Below, in pieces: positions 8,756-16,421 of a DNA stretch of 64,000 nt; positions within the stretch are counted from its first letter, which is position 1, and every line of letters starts with the position of its first letter. Origin of the DNA: Erythrobacter litoralis. Its GTDB lineage: Bacteria > Pseudomonadota > Alphaproteobacteria > Sphingomonadales > Sphingomonadaceae. The stretch spans positions 2,784,501 through 2,848,500 of the forward strand of contig NZ_CP017057.1 of assembly GCF_001719165.1 (NCBI RefSeq), given 5' to 3'. The notes below the pieces were generated by a model, which was given only the letters and a program-made list of their open reading frames with translations, had not been told where the DNA came from and made no database searches. The translations under genes were made by a program, and so were the position numbers.

Positions 8756-9517
8756 ATGAACTCCGGCGCAAAGATCTGGACCGCAGGGCTCGTCATCATC
8801 GGTGACGAGATCCTGTCGGGCCGTACCCATGACAAGAACATCGCGCAGGTCGCGACCTGGCTGCAGGTCCAGGGCATCCGCCTTGCCGAGGTCCGGGTCG
8901 TGCCCGACGTGGCCGAACGCATCGTCGAGGCGGTGAATGCCCTGCGCGAGGCCAATGACTATCTCTTCACCACCGGCGGGATCGGGCCGACCCATGATGA
9001 CATCACGGTTGATGCCGTCGCCGAGGCGCTGGGCGTTCCCGTCATCATCCACCCCGATGCACGCGCCCTGCTCGAACGCTATTACGCCGACAAGGGCGGG
9101 CTCAACGAAGGGCGCCTGCGCATGGCGCGCGTGCCCGAAGGCTCCGACCTCATCCCCAACCGCATGTCGGGTGCGCCCGGCATAAGGCGCGGCAATGTCA
9201 TCCTGATGGCGGGCGTGCCGCATATCACGGCGGGCATGCTCGATGCGCTCACGGGCGAACTCGAAGGGGGTGCGCCGCTGCTTTCCGAGACGATCGGCTG
9301 CTGGGTCGCCGAAAGCGAGATCGCGCACCTCCTGCGCGAGGTCGAGGCAGCGCACGAGAATTGCCAGATCGGTTCCTACCCGTTTTTCCGCGAAGGCCGC
9401 GTCGGCGCGAATTTCGTGATCCGCTCGACCGATACGGAAGACCTCGCCTCCTGTGTCCACACCCTGTGCGACGGGCTTGCCACCAGCGGCTACGATTTCA
9501 CCCCCGGCGGGATCTGA
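8756..9517 (+). CDS. Competence/damage-inducible CinA-family (MoaB/MogA-fold) protein
   Basis: A 253-residue single-domain protein of the molybdopterin-binding (MoCF_biosynth, COG1058) fold. The opening has the family pattern GLVIIGDEILSG and the middle has TTGGIGPTHDDIT (about 78-90), the hallmark of the MoaB/CinA N-terminal domain. It lacks the C-terminal nicotinamide-nucleotide amidase domain of full-length CinA (about 400 residues). Such stand-alone proteins are common in alphaproteobacteria. They have been linked to pyrophosphatase or ADP-ribose-type nucleotide hydrolysis rather than to molybdenum cofactor synthesis itself. The family is certain; the exact role is not. Confidence 0.88.
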   Translation: MNSGAKIWTAGLVIIGDEILSGRTHDKNIAQVATWLQVQGIRLAEVRVVPDVAERIVEAVNALREANDYLFTTGGIGPTHDDITVDAVAEALGVPVIIHPDARALLERYYADKGGLNEGRLRMARVPEGSDLIPNRMSGAPGIRRGNVILMAGVPHITAGMLDALTGELEGGAPLLSETIGCWVAESEIAHLLREVEAAHENCQIGSYPFFREGRVGANFVIRSTDTEDLASCVHTLCDGLATSGYDFTPGGI

Positions 9518-9586
9518 CCGCCGCCCGCCCCGGGGCCGAAACAGGCCGAACGCCGCCTTAACCTTCGCGTGTTATCCGTACCCTTG

Positions 9587-10561
9587 ATGACGCGCGTCTA
9601 CATCACTATCGACACCGAATATTCCTCGGGCCTCGCGACCGGGTCGGGTCCGGCCGACCGGGCGGAAAACTATGCGCGCTCGATCGCCTGCCTCACGCCC
9701 GAAGGCCCGGCGGGCATCACCCACAAGCTCAGGCTGTTCGCAGAGCATGGCCAGCGCGCTGTGTTCTTCGTCGATCCCATGCCCGCGCTGCAATGGGGCG
9801 TCGCCGCCATAGAGGACGTGGTCGCCCCGATCCTCGAGGCAGGGCAGGACGTGCAACTCCATTGCCACACCGAATGGCTTGCCATTGCGGGCGCGGGCAG
9901 CCCGCTCCACGCGGTCGGGACGGGGCGCAACATCGGCGATTTCCGCTTCGAGGAGCAATGCGCGATCCTCTCCTATGCTCGCGACACCCTTGTCGCCGCG
10001 GGCGCCGCGCCGCCGGTCGCCTTCCGCGCGGGCAATTACGGCGCGAATGACGACACCTTGCGCGCGCTTGCCGAAATCGGCCTTGGCTACGACACCAGCC
10101 ATTGCCCCGCTCTGCCCGGGGCGAGCCGCATCTCGCTCGGCCCGGAGGACCGCGAGCCCGTCATCCATCAGGGCGTGATCGAAGTGCCCGTCGGAAGCAT
10201 CGCCGCCCTTGGCGGGGGCCAGCGCCACGCCCAGATCACAGCGCTTTCGCTGGGCGAGATGACCGCCGCGATCCGCCATGCCCGCGACGAGGACCGAGGC
10301 TCTTTCACGCTCGTCACCCATTCCTTCGAGCTCATCAATCGCCGCCGGCTCGCGGTGAACCGGATCCTGCGTCGGCGCTTCAATGCGCTGTGCCGCCAAC
10401 TGGGAGCGATGCGCGGGGTGACCACCGCGACCTATGCCGAGAACCCGCCGGAGATCGCGCCCGCATCCCGCCCGAGCGAACCGCTCCCCGCCCACGCGGT
10501 TCGCACCGGGCTGCGCGTCGCCGAGCAGATCGTTTCCAATACGCTGTACGGCGCGCTCTAG
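9587..10561 (+). CDS. Polysaccharide deacetylase-like protein
   Basis: A 324-residue protein starting TRVYITIDTEYSSG. The early DTE acidic motif, the HCHTEW motif and AFRAGNYG correspond to the metal-binding and substrate motifs of the carbohydrate esterase 4/NodB-type fold seen in WalW-like deacetylases. They would remove acetyl groups from a cell-surface or exported polysaccharide. A GTG 18 bp upstream is an alternative start. The stop is followed after 9 bp by the next gene, whose ribosome binding site AGGAGG overlaps this stop, so the two are almost certainly one operon. No signal peptide is evident, so the substrate may be a cytoplasmic or lipid-linked intermediate. Confidence 0.82.
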   Translation: MTRVYITIDTEYSSGLATGSGPADRAENYARSIACLTPEGPAGITHKLRLFAEHGQRAVFFVDPMPALQWGVAAIEDVVAPILEAGQDVQLHCHTEWLAIAGAGSPLHAVGTGRNIGDFRFEEQCAILSYARDTLVAAGAAPPVAFRAGNYGANDDTLRALAEIGLGYDTSHCPALPGASRISLGPEDREPVIHQGVIEVPVGSIAALGGGQRHAQITALSLGEMTAAIRHARDEDRGSFTLVTHSFELINRRRLAVNRILRRRFNALCRQLGAMRGVTTATYAENPPEIAPASRPSEPLPAHAVRTGLRVAEQIVSNTLYGAL

Positions 10562-10570
10562 GAGGCGTCG

Positions 10571-11539
10571 GTGAACGCTCCGGTCAAGCCGCCCGGTCCC
10601 GCATCCGAGATCGCGCCCGTCGGGGTCGATTTCACAGTGGGCGCGCGCCGCCTCGCTTCGGTCACGCGCAGTCTTGCAACCTGGCGCTTCGGACTTGCCG
10701 ACGTGCTGTCGCAGGCTTGCGCGAGGCTGTGCCCGCCCGATCCGGGACCAGATGGCCTGCGCGTACTGTCCGCGCCGCAGCACGCGGTGCCCGCGATCAT
10801 CGCCCATCTCCCCGATCACCTGATCGGCTCGCGCCAGGATTATCCGCGCCATTACATCGATATGGGCAAGAGCGGCGCGCCCGATTTCGCGGCCTACATG
10901 GCGCGCTTTTCAGGCAAGACCCGTTCGACCCTGCGGCGCAAGGCACGAAAGCTCGAAAGCGAGGCGGGCGGCTTTCATGTCAGCGAGCATCGCACGCCGC
11001 GCGAGATCGAGCGTTTTCTCGAGCTGGCCCTGCCGCTCTCCGCGCGGACCTATCAGGCGCGGCTGCTCGATGCGGGACTGCCAGACACTCCGGGGGCGCG
11101 CCGCGTCATGCTGGAGGCGGCCGAGGCGGGCGCCATGCACTGCTTCCTCCTCCATGCCGGGTCGCAGGGCGGGCGGCGCGCCATCGCCTATCTCGTGCTC
11201 CCGGTCGAAGGGCGCGTGCTGGTCTATGCCCATCTCGGCTACGATCCCGACTGGGCGCGCGTTTCCCCCGGCACCGTGCTCCAGCTCGAAGCGCTCGAGC
11301 GGCTCTATGCCGAGGCGCGTTTCACCCATTTCGATTTCACCGAAGGCGACGGCAAGCACAAGGCGATGTTCGCAACGAACGGCGTTCCCTGCGCTAGCTT
11401 CGTCCTGTTGAAGGCGACGCCCGCCAATCGCGCGCTGCTCGCGTCGCGGGCGGGATTCGATGGGGCGGTGGCGGGGGTCAAGGCGCTCGCGGCGCGATTA
11501 GGCGTCCTCGCCGGGGCGCGTTCGCTCATCCGGGGCTGA
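10571..11539 (+). CDS. BioF2/CelD-like GNAT-fold acyltransferase
   Basis: A 322-residue protein with a GTG start 6 bp after an AGGAGG Shine-Dalgarno sequence. The segment from about 110 to 275 has the pattern of FemAB/CelD (BioF2-like, Acetyltransf_6) proteins: an RSTLRRKARKLE basic helix, EIERFLELALPLSARTYQ, a central strand with GRRAIAYLVLPVEGRVLVYAHLGYDPDWA, and the closing THFDFTEGDGKHKAMF. These enzymes transfer acyl groups in exopolysaccharide or envelope synthesis. Pairing with the deacetylase suggests opposite modifications of the same glycan. The last 42 bp overlap the 3' end of a convergent gene. A decayed relative of this family lies at about 13992-14599. Confidence 0.8.
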   Translation: MNAPVKPPGPASEIAPVGVDFTVGARRLASVTRSLATWRFGLADVLSQACARLCPPDPGPDGLRVLSAPQHAVPAIIAHLPDHLIGSRQDYPRHYIDMGKSGAPDFAAYMARFSGKTRSTLRRKARKLESEAGGFHVSEHRTPREIERFLELALPLSARTYQARLLDAGLPDTPGARRVMLEAAEAGAMHCFLLHAGSQGGRRAIAYLVLPVEGRVLVYAHLGYDPDWARVSPGTVLQLEALERLYAEARFTHFDFTEGDGKHKAMFATNGVPCASFVLLKATPANRALLASRAGFDGAVAGVKALAARLGVLAGARSLIRG

Positions 11540-11851
11540 GCCCGCCGGAATTTCCCGGTCCGAGCGTCCCCCCGGCGCGTTTTCGCGCGAGGCGGCGAGC
11601 CGGCGCTGGTCGCGCAGCAGGGCAAAGCGCTCCATCATCGCGTCGCGTTCCGAAGCCGGCTCGCCCGGCTCCGGCGCGAAACGCAGCCGGATCCAGACAT
11701 AAAAGACGAGGATGACGACAAAGGCGCTCGCCACCGCCGCACCGATCCTGAGGTCGAAGGCCGCAACCATCACCAGCGCGCCGAGCGCGAAGCCTATAAC
11801 GAGCCATTTGGGATCGAACGGCCAGTCCGACGTGGAAGACGGGAGAGGCAT
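11498..11851 (-). CDS. Small two-helix membrane protein, unknown function
   Basis: A 117-residue protein with two adjacent hydrophobic helices (about 16-33 and 35-54: WLVIGFALGALVMVAAFDLR, then IGAAVASAFVVILVFYVWI). A hydrophilic, charged C-terminal half follows, rich in Glu, Arg and Pro with a heptad-like stretch ERDAMMERFALLRDQRRLAA. The 3' end overlaps the acyltransferase gene by 42 bp on the opposite strand. I recognise no family. It resembles the next leftward gene in design (two helices, then a charged coil). Confidence 0.6.
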   Translation of the reverse strand: MPLPSSTSDWPFDPKWLVIGFALGALVMVAAFDLRIGAAVASAFVVILVFYVWIRLRFAPEPGEPASERDAMMERFALLRDQRRLAASRENAPGGRSDREIPAGSAPDERTRPGEDA

Positions 11852-12083
11852 GCTGGGTGTCCTTGGGAGAGGGTGGACAGACGGATGCGAGACCGCTTTT
11901 GCAGCGTGTCATCGCTCCTCTGATATAATTGGGCTTTGTGTGGCGGGATACAAGACATGAAAGGCCGCCTTGCGCGGCGATTTCGAAGGTCTGGTGCCCG
12001 CGCGCGCAAGATCCACAAAGCGGCACGAGCCGATTGCTGCGCAGCGGATGCAACGCCGGTCGGGGCGCGGGGCCCCGCCTGAA

Positions 12084-12347
12084 TCAGATGTCGCGGCGCT
12101 TCATGCGCTCTTCCTGCGAAGCGTGGATCTTCGCCTCGCGTTCGCGTTCCAGCCTGTTTTCGCGCGCGGCGCGTTCGGCGTGTTCGTAATTGGCGCGGCT
12201 CGCGGTTTTGGTCCGCACGGTCGCCCACGCGATCGCAACGAACAGGCACACCGCACCGATCAGCGGCGCGAGGCGCGTGTCGAGCAGGAAGCTGAGGGCA
12301 AAGCCGATCGCGGTCAGCGCGGTGACAATCCATGCAAAGTGTTTCAT
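12084..12347 (-). CDS. Small membrane protein with charged C-terminal helix
   Basis: An 87-residue protein with two hydrophobic helices (about 5-22 and 28-44), then a charged amphipathic segment of about 40 residues ([20 protein letters not shown]) likely to be cytoplasmic. It has an AAGGAG ribosome binding site 5 bp before ATG. Both the site and the start codon sit in a perfect hairpin (12343-12366). It lies downstream of rplA in the same direction, separated by about 340 bp and a possible terminator. Function unknown. Confidence 0.65.
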   Translation of the reverse strand: MKHFAWIVTALTAIGFALSFLLDTRLAPLIGAVCLFVAIAWATVRTKTASRANYEHAERAARENRLEREREAKIHASQEERMKRRDI

Positions 12348-12366
12348 CGATGACTCCTTCGATGAA
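12343..12366 (-). promoter_or_regulatory. Hairpin enclosing the ribosome binding site and start codon
   Basis: On the minus strand the leader reads TTCATCGA, loop AGGAGTCA, TCGATGAA, a perfect 8-bp stem with an 8-nt loop. The Shine-Dalgarno sequence spans the end of the first arm and the loop, and the ATG start is inside the second arm. The stem is AT-rich (3 of 8 pairs are GC), so it could melt readily. This is a possible translational switch or thermosensor for the small membrane protein; the function is inferred. Confidence 0.5.
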
Positions 12367-12686
12367 TCAATGCTTTGCGCGGGCGTTCTTTCCGAGATGG
12401 CGGATGCAGACCCCGCAAGCCGGTGCGCATGCTGGACAAGCCGCGCGCGGCTTGTGGGACATTTTCCGTCGCATGCGGGAAATTGCCGCGGATCCTACAG
12501 GACTTTTCGGGGAATGCCGGGACGCATGACTTTCATCAACCAAACCCCGATGCGGGGCCGGCTGAAAAGTCCAACCATGTGCCGGATATCGGGGGCCGTG
12601 GCCCTGGGGCGCGCCCGCTTGCCTGCGACCTCGGGTGGCATGAGCAAAGGTGGGGCGGATGCGTTCGCACCCGCCCCCCGTGCGGA
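12367..12686. other. Intergenic region downstream of rplA
   Basis: About 320 bp with no convincing gene on either strand. It holds the promoter and leader of the leftward small membrane protein and a likely rplA 3' hairpin at 12652-12677. Several short imperfect hairpins occur in 12500-12600, but nothing I can identify. Confidence 0.5.
12652..12677 (-). terminator. Hairpin downstream of rplA
   Basis: A stem of 7 GC pairs, one mismatch and 4 further pairs (GGGGCGG-a-TGCG against CGCA-c-CCGCCCC) starts 9 bp beyond the rplA stop. Only a short T-rich stretch follows (ACCTTTG). It is the likely end of the rplK-rplA transcript, possibly inefficient. Confidence 0.55.
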
Positions 12687-13379
12687 TTACGCGCCTTCTA
12701 CCTCGCCGAGGTCGAGCTTGAGGCCCGGGCCCATGGTCGAGGTGACCGAGACCTTCTGGACATACTTGCCCTTGGCGCCGGACGGCTTGGCCTTGACCAC
12801 GGCATCGGTCAGCGCCTTGAAATTGGCCTTGAGGTCGGAATCGTCGAAGGACAGCTTGCCGATCCCGGAATGGATGATGCCCTGCTTTTCGACGCGGAAT
12901 TCGACCTGGCCGCCCTTGGCGTCCTTGACCGCCTGTTCGACGTTCGGGGTCACCGTGCCGAGCTTGGGGTTCGGCATCAGCCCCTTGGGGCCGAGCAGCT
13001 TGCCGAGCCGACCGACCACGCCCATCATGTCCGGCGTGGCAATGACGCGGTCATAATCGACATTGCCGTTCTGCATGTCTTCCATGAGGTCTTCCGCACC
13101 CACCTTGTCGGCACCGGCGGCAAGCGCCTTGTCGGCATTGTCGCCGCGCGCGAAAACCGCGACGCGGGCGGTCTTGCCCGTACCCGAGGGGAGCGAGACC
13201 ATGCCGCGCACCATCTGGTCGGCATGGCGCGGGTCGACACCGAGATTCATCGAGACCTCGACCGTTTCGTCGAACTTCGCCTTGTGCTCGCGCAGCAGGG
13301 CGATCGCCTCTTCGAAAGTGTAGAGCTTCTCGCGGTCGAGTTCGGCCAGCGTCTTCTGCTTCTTCGTCATCGTCGCCAT
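12687..13379 (-). CDS. rplA: 50S ribosomal protein L1
   Basis: A 230-residue protein of normal L1 length. It shows the classic L1 features: an N-terminal [21 protein letters not shown], the [16 protein letters not shown] core, the SLPSGTGKT loop, and [18 protein letters not shown] near residues 120-140. L1 binds 23S rRNA at the mobile L1 stalk near the E site. In many bacteria free L1 also represses its own operon by binding the L11-L1 mRNA leader. It follows rplK by 4 bp in the same direction. In contrast to the standard order, rplJ-rplL are not downstream. Confidence 0.98.
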   Translation of the reverse strand: MATMTKKQKTLAELDREKLYTFEEAIALLREHKAKFDETVEVSMNLGVDPRHADQMVRGMVSLPSGTGKTARVAVFARGDNADKALAAGADKVGAEDLMEDMQNGNVDYDRVIATPDMMGVVGRLGKLLGPKGLMPNPKLGTVTPNVEQAVKDAKGGQVEFRVEKQGIIHSGIGKLSFDDSDLKANFKALTDAVVKAKPSGAKGKYVQKVSVTSTMGPGLKLDLGEVEGA

Positions 13380-13383
13380 CGGA

Positions 13384-13815
13384 TCAGCCCTCCACCACTT
13401 CGAGGCCCATCGAGCGCGCGGAGCCCTCGATGATCTTCATGGCCTGGTCGATATCGTTCGCATTGAGATCGGCCATCTTGGCCTCGGCGATTTCCTTGAT
13501 CTGACTCGCCTTGATCGTCCCCGCGCTGACCTTGCCCGGCTCCTTAGAACCCGACTTCAACTTGGCGGCCTTCTTGAGATAGAAGCTCGCCGGCGGAGTC
13601 TTGGTAACGAAGGTGAAGCTGCGATCGGCGTAGACGGTGATGATCGTCGGGATCGGAGCGTTCTTTTCAAGGTCCTGCGTGGCGGCGTTGAACGCCTTGC
13701 AGAATTCCATGATGTTGACGCCGCGCTGGCCCAGGGCCGGGCCGATGGGCGGCGAGGGATTGGCGGTGCCCGCAGGCACCTGAAGCTTGATATAGCCTTC
13801 GATCTTCTTGGCCAT
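13384..13815 (-). CDS. rplK: 50S ribosomal protein L11
   Basis: A 143-residue protein. The start at [16 protein letters not shown] is the universal L11 opening; the longer open frame upstream is not coding. Conserved features include the proline-rich [24 protein letters not shown] (N-terminal domain) and the rRNA-binding C-terminal domain from about residue 75, with [14 protein letters not shown]11 forms the GTPase-associated centre with 23S rRNA. An AGGAGTGG ribosome binding site precedes the ATG. Normally this gene lies right after nusG. Here 1.47 kb of other sequence, including an opposite-strand remnant, separates them, so rplKA probably has its own promoter in about 13816-14000. Confidence 0.98.
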   Translation of the reverse strand: MAKKIEGYIKLQVPAGTANPSPPIGPALGQRGVNIMEFCKAFNAATQDLEKNAPIPTIITVYADRSFTFVTKTPPASFYLKKAAKLKSGSKEPGKVSAGTIKASQIKEIAEAKMADLNANDIDQAMKIIEGSARSMGLEVVEG

Positions 13816-13991
13816 GAGGCCACTCCTTTCGCACTGTCGAGCGCAAGCGCCGGGAAGGACGCGAAGTTGCGCTCTCATGTTAAGCGGTCCGACGCCGCCA
13901 AGTGCAAAGCGGCTCCCGCACGGATCCGCCCCTTGCGAGGCGGAGCGCGGCACATAGCGGCTTCACAGCGGATTGCAAGCGGGCCGGCCGT

Positions 13992-14599
13992 GCGAGCAAC
14001 GGCGCTGGCGAGCCGGGTCTGGCCCAGGCCGCCCTCAGAAAGGCCCGCAACCGGCTTGCCTCGCTTGAGCGGCGTCTGGCGCGCGAGCTGGGCGAAGTGC
14101 GGATCGAACTGCATGCGCGCGAAAGCGATCCCGGCCCATGGATCGAACAGTTCCTCGATCTCGAACGCGCGGGCTGGAAGGGCCGCGGCGGCAGCGCGCT
14201 CGCCTGCGAGCGCAGCAATGCGGACCTGTTCCGCAAAACGGTGTGCAAGGCGGGCTGGCGCATCTGGCGAGCCTTGCGGCGGGCGGGCAGGTGCTGGCGA
14301 TGACGACCTGGTTCGAATGCTCCGGCCGGGCTTTCGGCTTCAAGATGGCGCATGACGAGACGGCCCGCCGCCATGCGCCCGGGCGCCTGCTGATGCGCGC
14401 CGTGGCGGAAGACTTCGCCGGCGATCCCGCGCTGGCTTTCGATACCTGCGCGGGAGAGGGCGCGGCGCCCGATCCGTTCTGGCCCGACCGGCGGAAGGTG
14501 CTCGATTGCGTGGTTGCGATCGGTTCACCCGGGCGGCGCGGCGTGCTGGGAGGGGCGATGGGTGCGGCCAAGCTGTGGCGGGACCTTGCCAAGCCCTAG
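13992..14599 (+). pseudogene. Frameshifted, 5'-truncated BioF2/CelD-like acyltransferase remnant
   Basis: Two overlapping frames on this strand join into one recognisable C-terminal half of a BioF2/CelD-type acyltransferase. The first frame gives RLASLERRLARELGEVRIEL, then WIEQFLDLERAGWKGRGGSALA. Near 14250-14255 the similarity jumps frame and continues GLAHLASLAAGGQVLAMTTW, then FGFKMAHDETARRHAPGRLL, up to a stop at 14599. One extra G in the GCGGGC run at about 14252 would restore a single frame. The N-terminal half (about 150 or more residues) of a typical member is missing. It lies opposite in direction to nusG/rplK, so it probably arrived by rearrangement. A sequencing error could explain the frameshift but not the truncation. 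Confidence 0.72.
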
Positions 14600-14652
14600 A
14601 GCCGCACGAACATCTTGCCCCGGCTGGCGGCGCCCTTCCCGATAGGAAAGGA

Positions 14653-15228
14653 TCAGTCGAGCAGCAGCGCCATGCGCACCTGCGCCACGCCCGAGCGCAG
14701 CAGGCCGATCTCGCGCGCGGCGGCAAGCGAAAGGTCGATCACGCGGTTGCCATGGAACGGCCCGCGGTCGTTGATTCGCACGACGACGCTTTCGCCATTG
14801 GCGGGATTGGTCACCCGGACCCGGCTGCCCAGCGGCAGGGTGCGGTGCGCGGCGGTGAGCTTGTTCGGATCGAAGCGTTCGCCGCTCGCGGTCGGGTTGC
14901 CGGCGAGTTCATTGCCGTAATAGCTCGCAGCTCCGCTGCCGATATTCTTCGACGGGCGGGCCGCTTCGCCCGGATCGGGCATCCGGCCGGACAAGGCATC
15001 GGGCGCCGTCGCCTCGACGCTCACCCCGCCCTTGCCCAGGCGGACCATGTCCGGCACAGGCTCGCGCGACCACAGCGCGCTGGCTAGCCCGAAGGCCAGC
15101 AGTCCCATCGCAACGATGCCGATCAGCATCAGCTGGCGCTGCGATTTGAGGCGCATGAGGACGCGAAGGCGCTCGCGGCGGGTGGGCATGGTGTGAGCCG
15201 CAGAGGCGGCGGAATTCGGCACGGTCAT
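14653..15228 (-). CDS. rlpA: RlpA-like septal/cell-wall protein (double-psi beta-barrel)
   Basis: A 191-residue protein. A basic N-terminus (about 1-32) is followed by one membrane helix (about 33-52, LMLIGIVAMGLLAFGLASAL), which anchors a periplasmic domain. The domain from about 98 to 190 has the RlpA pattern: ASYYGNELAGNPTASGERFDP, TAAHRTLPLGSRVRVTN and VRINDRGPF. RlpA proteins bind or cleave denuded glycan strands of peptidoglycan during septation. The SPOR domain of longer RlpA is absent. A second ATG 39 bp in (MPTRRERLRV) is an alternative start. It follows nusG by 58 bp in the same direction with a hairpin between. It is an unusual neighbour between nusG and rplK. Confidence 0.87.
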   Translation of the reverse strand: MTVPNSAASAAHTMPTRRERLRVLMRLKSQRQLMLIGIVAMGLLAFGLASALWSREPVPDMVRLGKGGVSVEATAPDALSGRMPDPGEAARPSKNIGSGAASYYGNELAGNPTASGERFDPNKLTAAHRTLPLGSRVRVTNPANGESVVVRINDRGPFHGNRVIDLSLAAAREIGLLRSGVAQVRMALLLD

Positions 15229-15246
15229 ACCGAATCAATGGGTCGG

Positions 15247-15268
15247 GCGCGCCGGAGTTCCGGCGCGC
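15247..15268 (-). terminator. Strong GC hairpin between nusG and the rlpA-like gene
   Basis: A perfect 10-bp stem (GCGCGCCGGA / TCCGGCGCGC) starts 18 bp after the nusG stop and just upstream of the rlpA-like start. There is no T-run, so it could be an attenuator, an RNA-processing site or a weak terminator. Confidence 0.45.
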
Positions 15269-15286
15269 GTCCTCCCGCAAGGGTTC

Positions 15287-15823
15287 TCACTTGACCAGTT
15301 CGACCTGTTCGAAATCGAGTTCGACCGGGGTCGCGCGGCCGAAGATCGAGACCGAGACCTTGACCTTCGCCTTGTCGAAATCGAGCTCCTCGACCACGCC
15401 GTTGAAGCTCGCGAACGGGCCGTCGAGCACCTTGACCTGGTCGCCGATCTCGTACTCGACATTGACGTCCTTCTTGGGGGCGGCCTTGGCCTCCTCGACC
15501 CCGCCGAAATAGCGCGCGGCCTCCTTTTCGGAGATCGGCTGCGGCTTGTTGCCCGATCCGAGAAAGCCGGTGACCTTCGGCGTGTTCTTGACGAGGTGGT
15601 AGATGTCGTCGGTCATGCTGAGCTTGGCCAGCACGTAGCCGGGCATAAACTTGCGTTCGACCTGGACCTTCTTGCCGCGCTTGACCTCGGTCACGGTTTC
15701 GGTCGGAACCTCGATCTCCTCGACGCCTTCGGACAGGCCAAGCCGTTCCGCCTCGGCGAGGATCGCCTCCTTCACCTTGTTCTCGAAGCCCGAATAAGCG
15801 TGGATGATGTACCAGCGAGCCAT
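15287..15823 (-). CDS. nusG: Transcription termination/antitermination factor NusG
   Basis: A 178-residue protein of normal NusG length. The NGN domain starts MARWYIIHAYSGFENKV and has ERKFMPGYVLAKLSM around 60-75. The KOW domain (about 125-178) has the IGDQVKVLDGPFASFNGVVEE pattern. NusG binds RNA polymerase beta-prime clamp helices and links to Rho or ribosomal S10. It lies 52 bp downstream of secE, the standard order. The next gene is an RlpA-like gene instead of rplK. Confidence 0.98.
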   Translation of the reverse strand: MARWYIIHAYSGFENKVKEAILAEAERLGLSEGVEEIEVPTETVTEVKRGKKVQVERKFMPGYVLAKLSMTDDIYHLVKNTPKVTGFLGSGNKPQPISEKEAARYFGGVEEAKAAPKKDVNVEYEIGDQVKVLDGPFASFNGVVEELDFDKAKVKVSVSIFGRATPVELDFEQVELVK

Positions 15824-15875
15824 GGGTCGGTTCGTGTCCCTGTCTTGAAAAGGTGTTGTCGGTTCCGCGCGCCGA

Positions 15876-16097
15876 TCAGGCGAGCGTCAGGAGGAAATTG
15901 ACGAGAGCGTTGAAAGCGCTGTCGATGCCGAGAAAGAAAAGCGAGAGAATGAGCGTCATGATGAAGACGAAGATCGCGGTGCGAACCGTCTCCTCGCGCG
16001 TGGGCCAGACCACCTTGGAGGTTTCCGTGCGGACCTGGTTCACGAATTCCGCGATGCTCGGCTTGCGCTTTTTCGGTTCGGTTTTCTGTTCGGCCAT
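15876..16097 (-). CDS. secE: Preprotein translocase subunit SecE
   Basis: A 73-residue short-form SecE with one transmembrane helix (about 41-63). The hallmark amphipathic region reads EFVNQVRTETSKVVWPTREET. It is the essential clamp of the SecYEG channel in the inner membrane. A lysine-rich N-terminus precedes the helix. The gene starts the secE-nusG unit. In related bacteria tRNA-Trp usually lies directly upstream, but here the AGCS symporter gene and about 2.4 kb separate them. Confidence 0.96.
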   Translation of the reverse strand: MAEQKTEPKKRKPSIAEFVNQVRTETSKVVWPTREETVRTAIFVFIMTLILSLFFLGIDSAFNALVNFLLTLA

Positions 16098-16421
16098 GGA
16101 AAAGGCGCCTCGATCCTTGGATATCCGCGATGCGGACAGGCCCGCATCCTCAAAGTCTTTCAGGTAGGTCTCCGCGCCGCCCGGGACAAGGTCGCCGGAG
16201 GGGCCGAAAAGCTACCGATGTCGGAAATTCGGCAAAACACTTACGCGCCTCCGCCGCCAAAGGCAAGCGGGTGCGTGCCGATGGCGCAGCGCTGACATCG
16301 CACTGCAACATTGGGGCTAGCCACGGCCAGCGCGCGGCCCTAGCGTGCGCGCCGAAATGCGAACCGGGAGATGAGGTCCGGGGCGCTCACGGGGATACTA
16401 GATTTCAGGGGATAGCCGCCA
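16098..16421. other. Divergent intergenic region between secE and the AGCS symporter gene
   Basis: 324 bp with no convincing coding sequence. Divergent promoters for secE-nusG (leftward) and for the symporter (rightward) must lie here or close by. I could not define -35/-10 boxes with confidence. Confidence 0.5.

Noticed and set aside
12375..13433. Plus-strand frame covering rplA and the upstream space
   Set aside because: rplA and rplK are highly conserved on the opposite strand; this frame has no match and crosses the gene boundaries.
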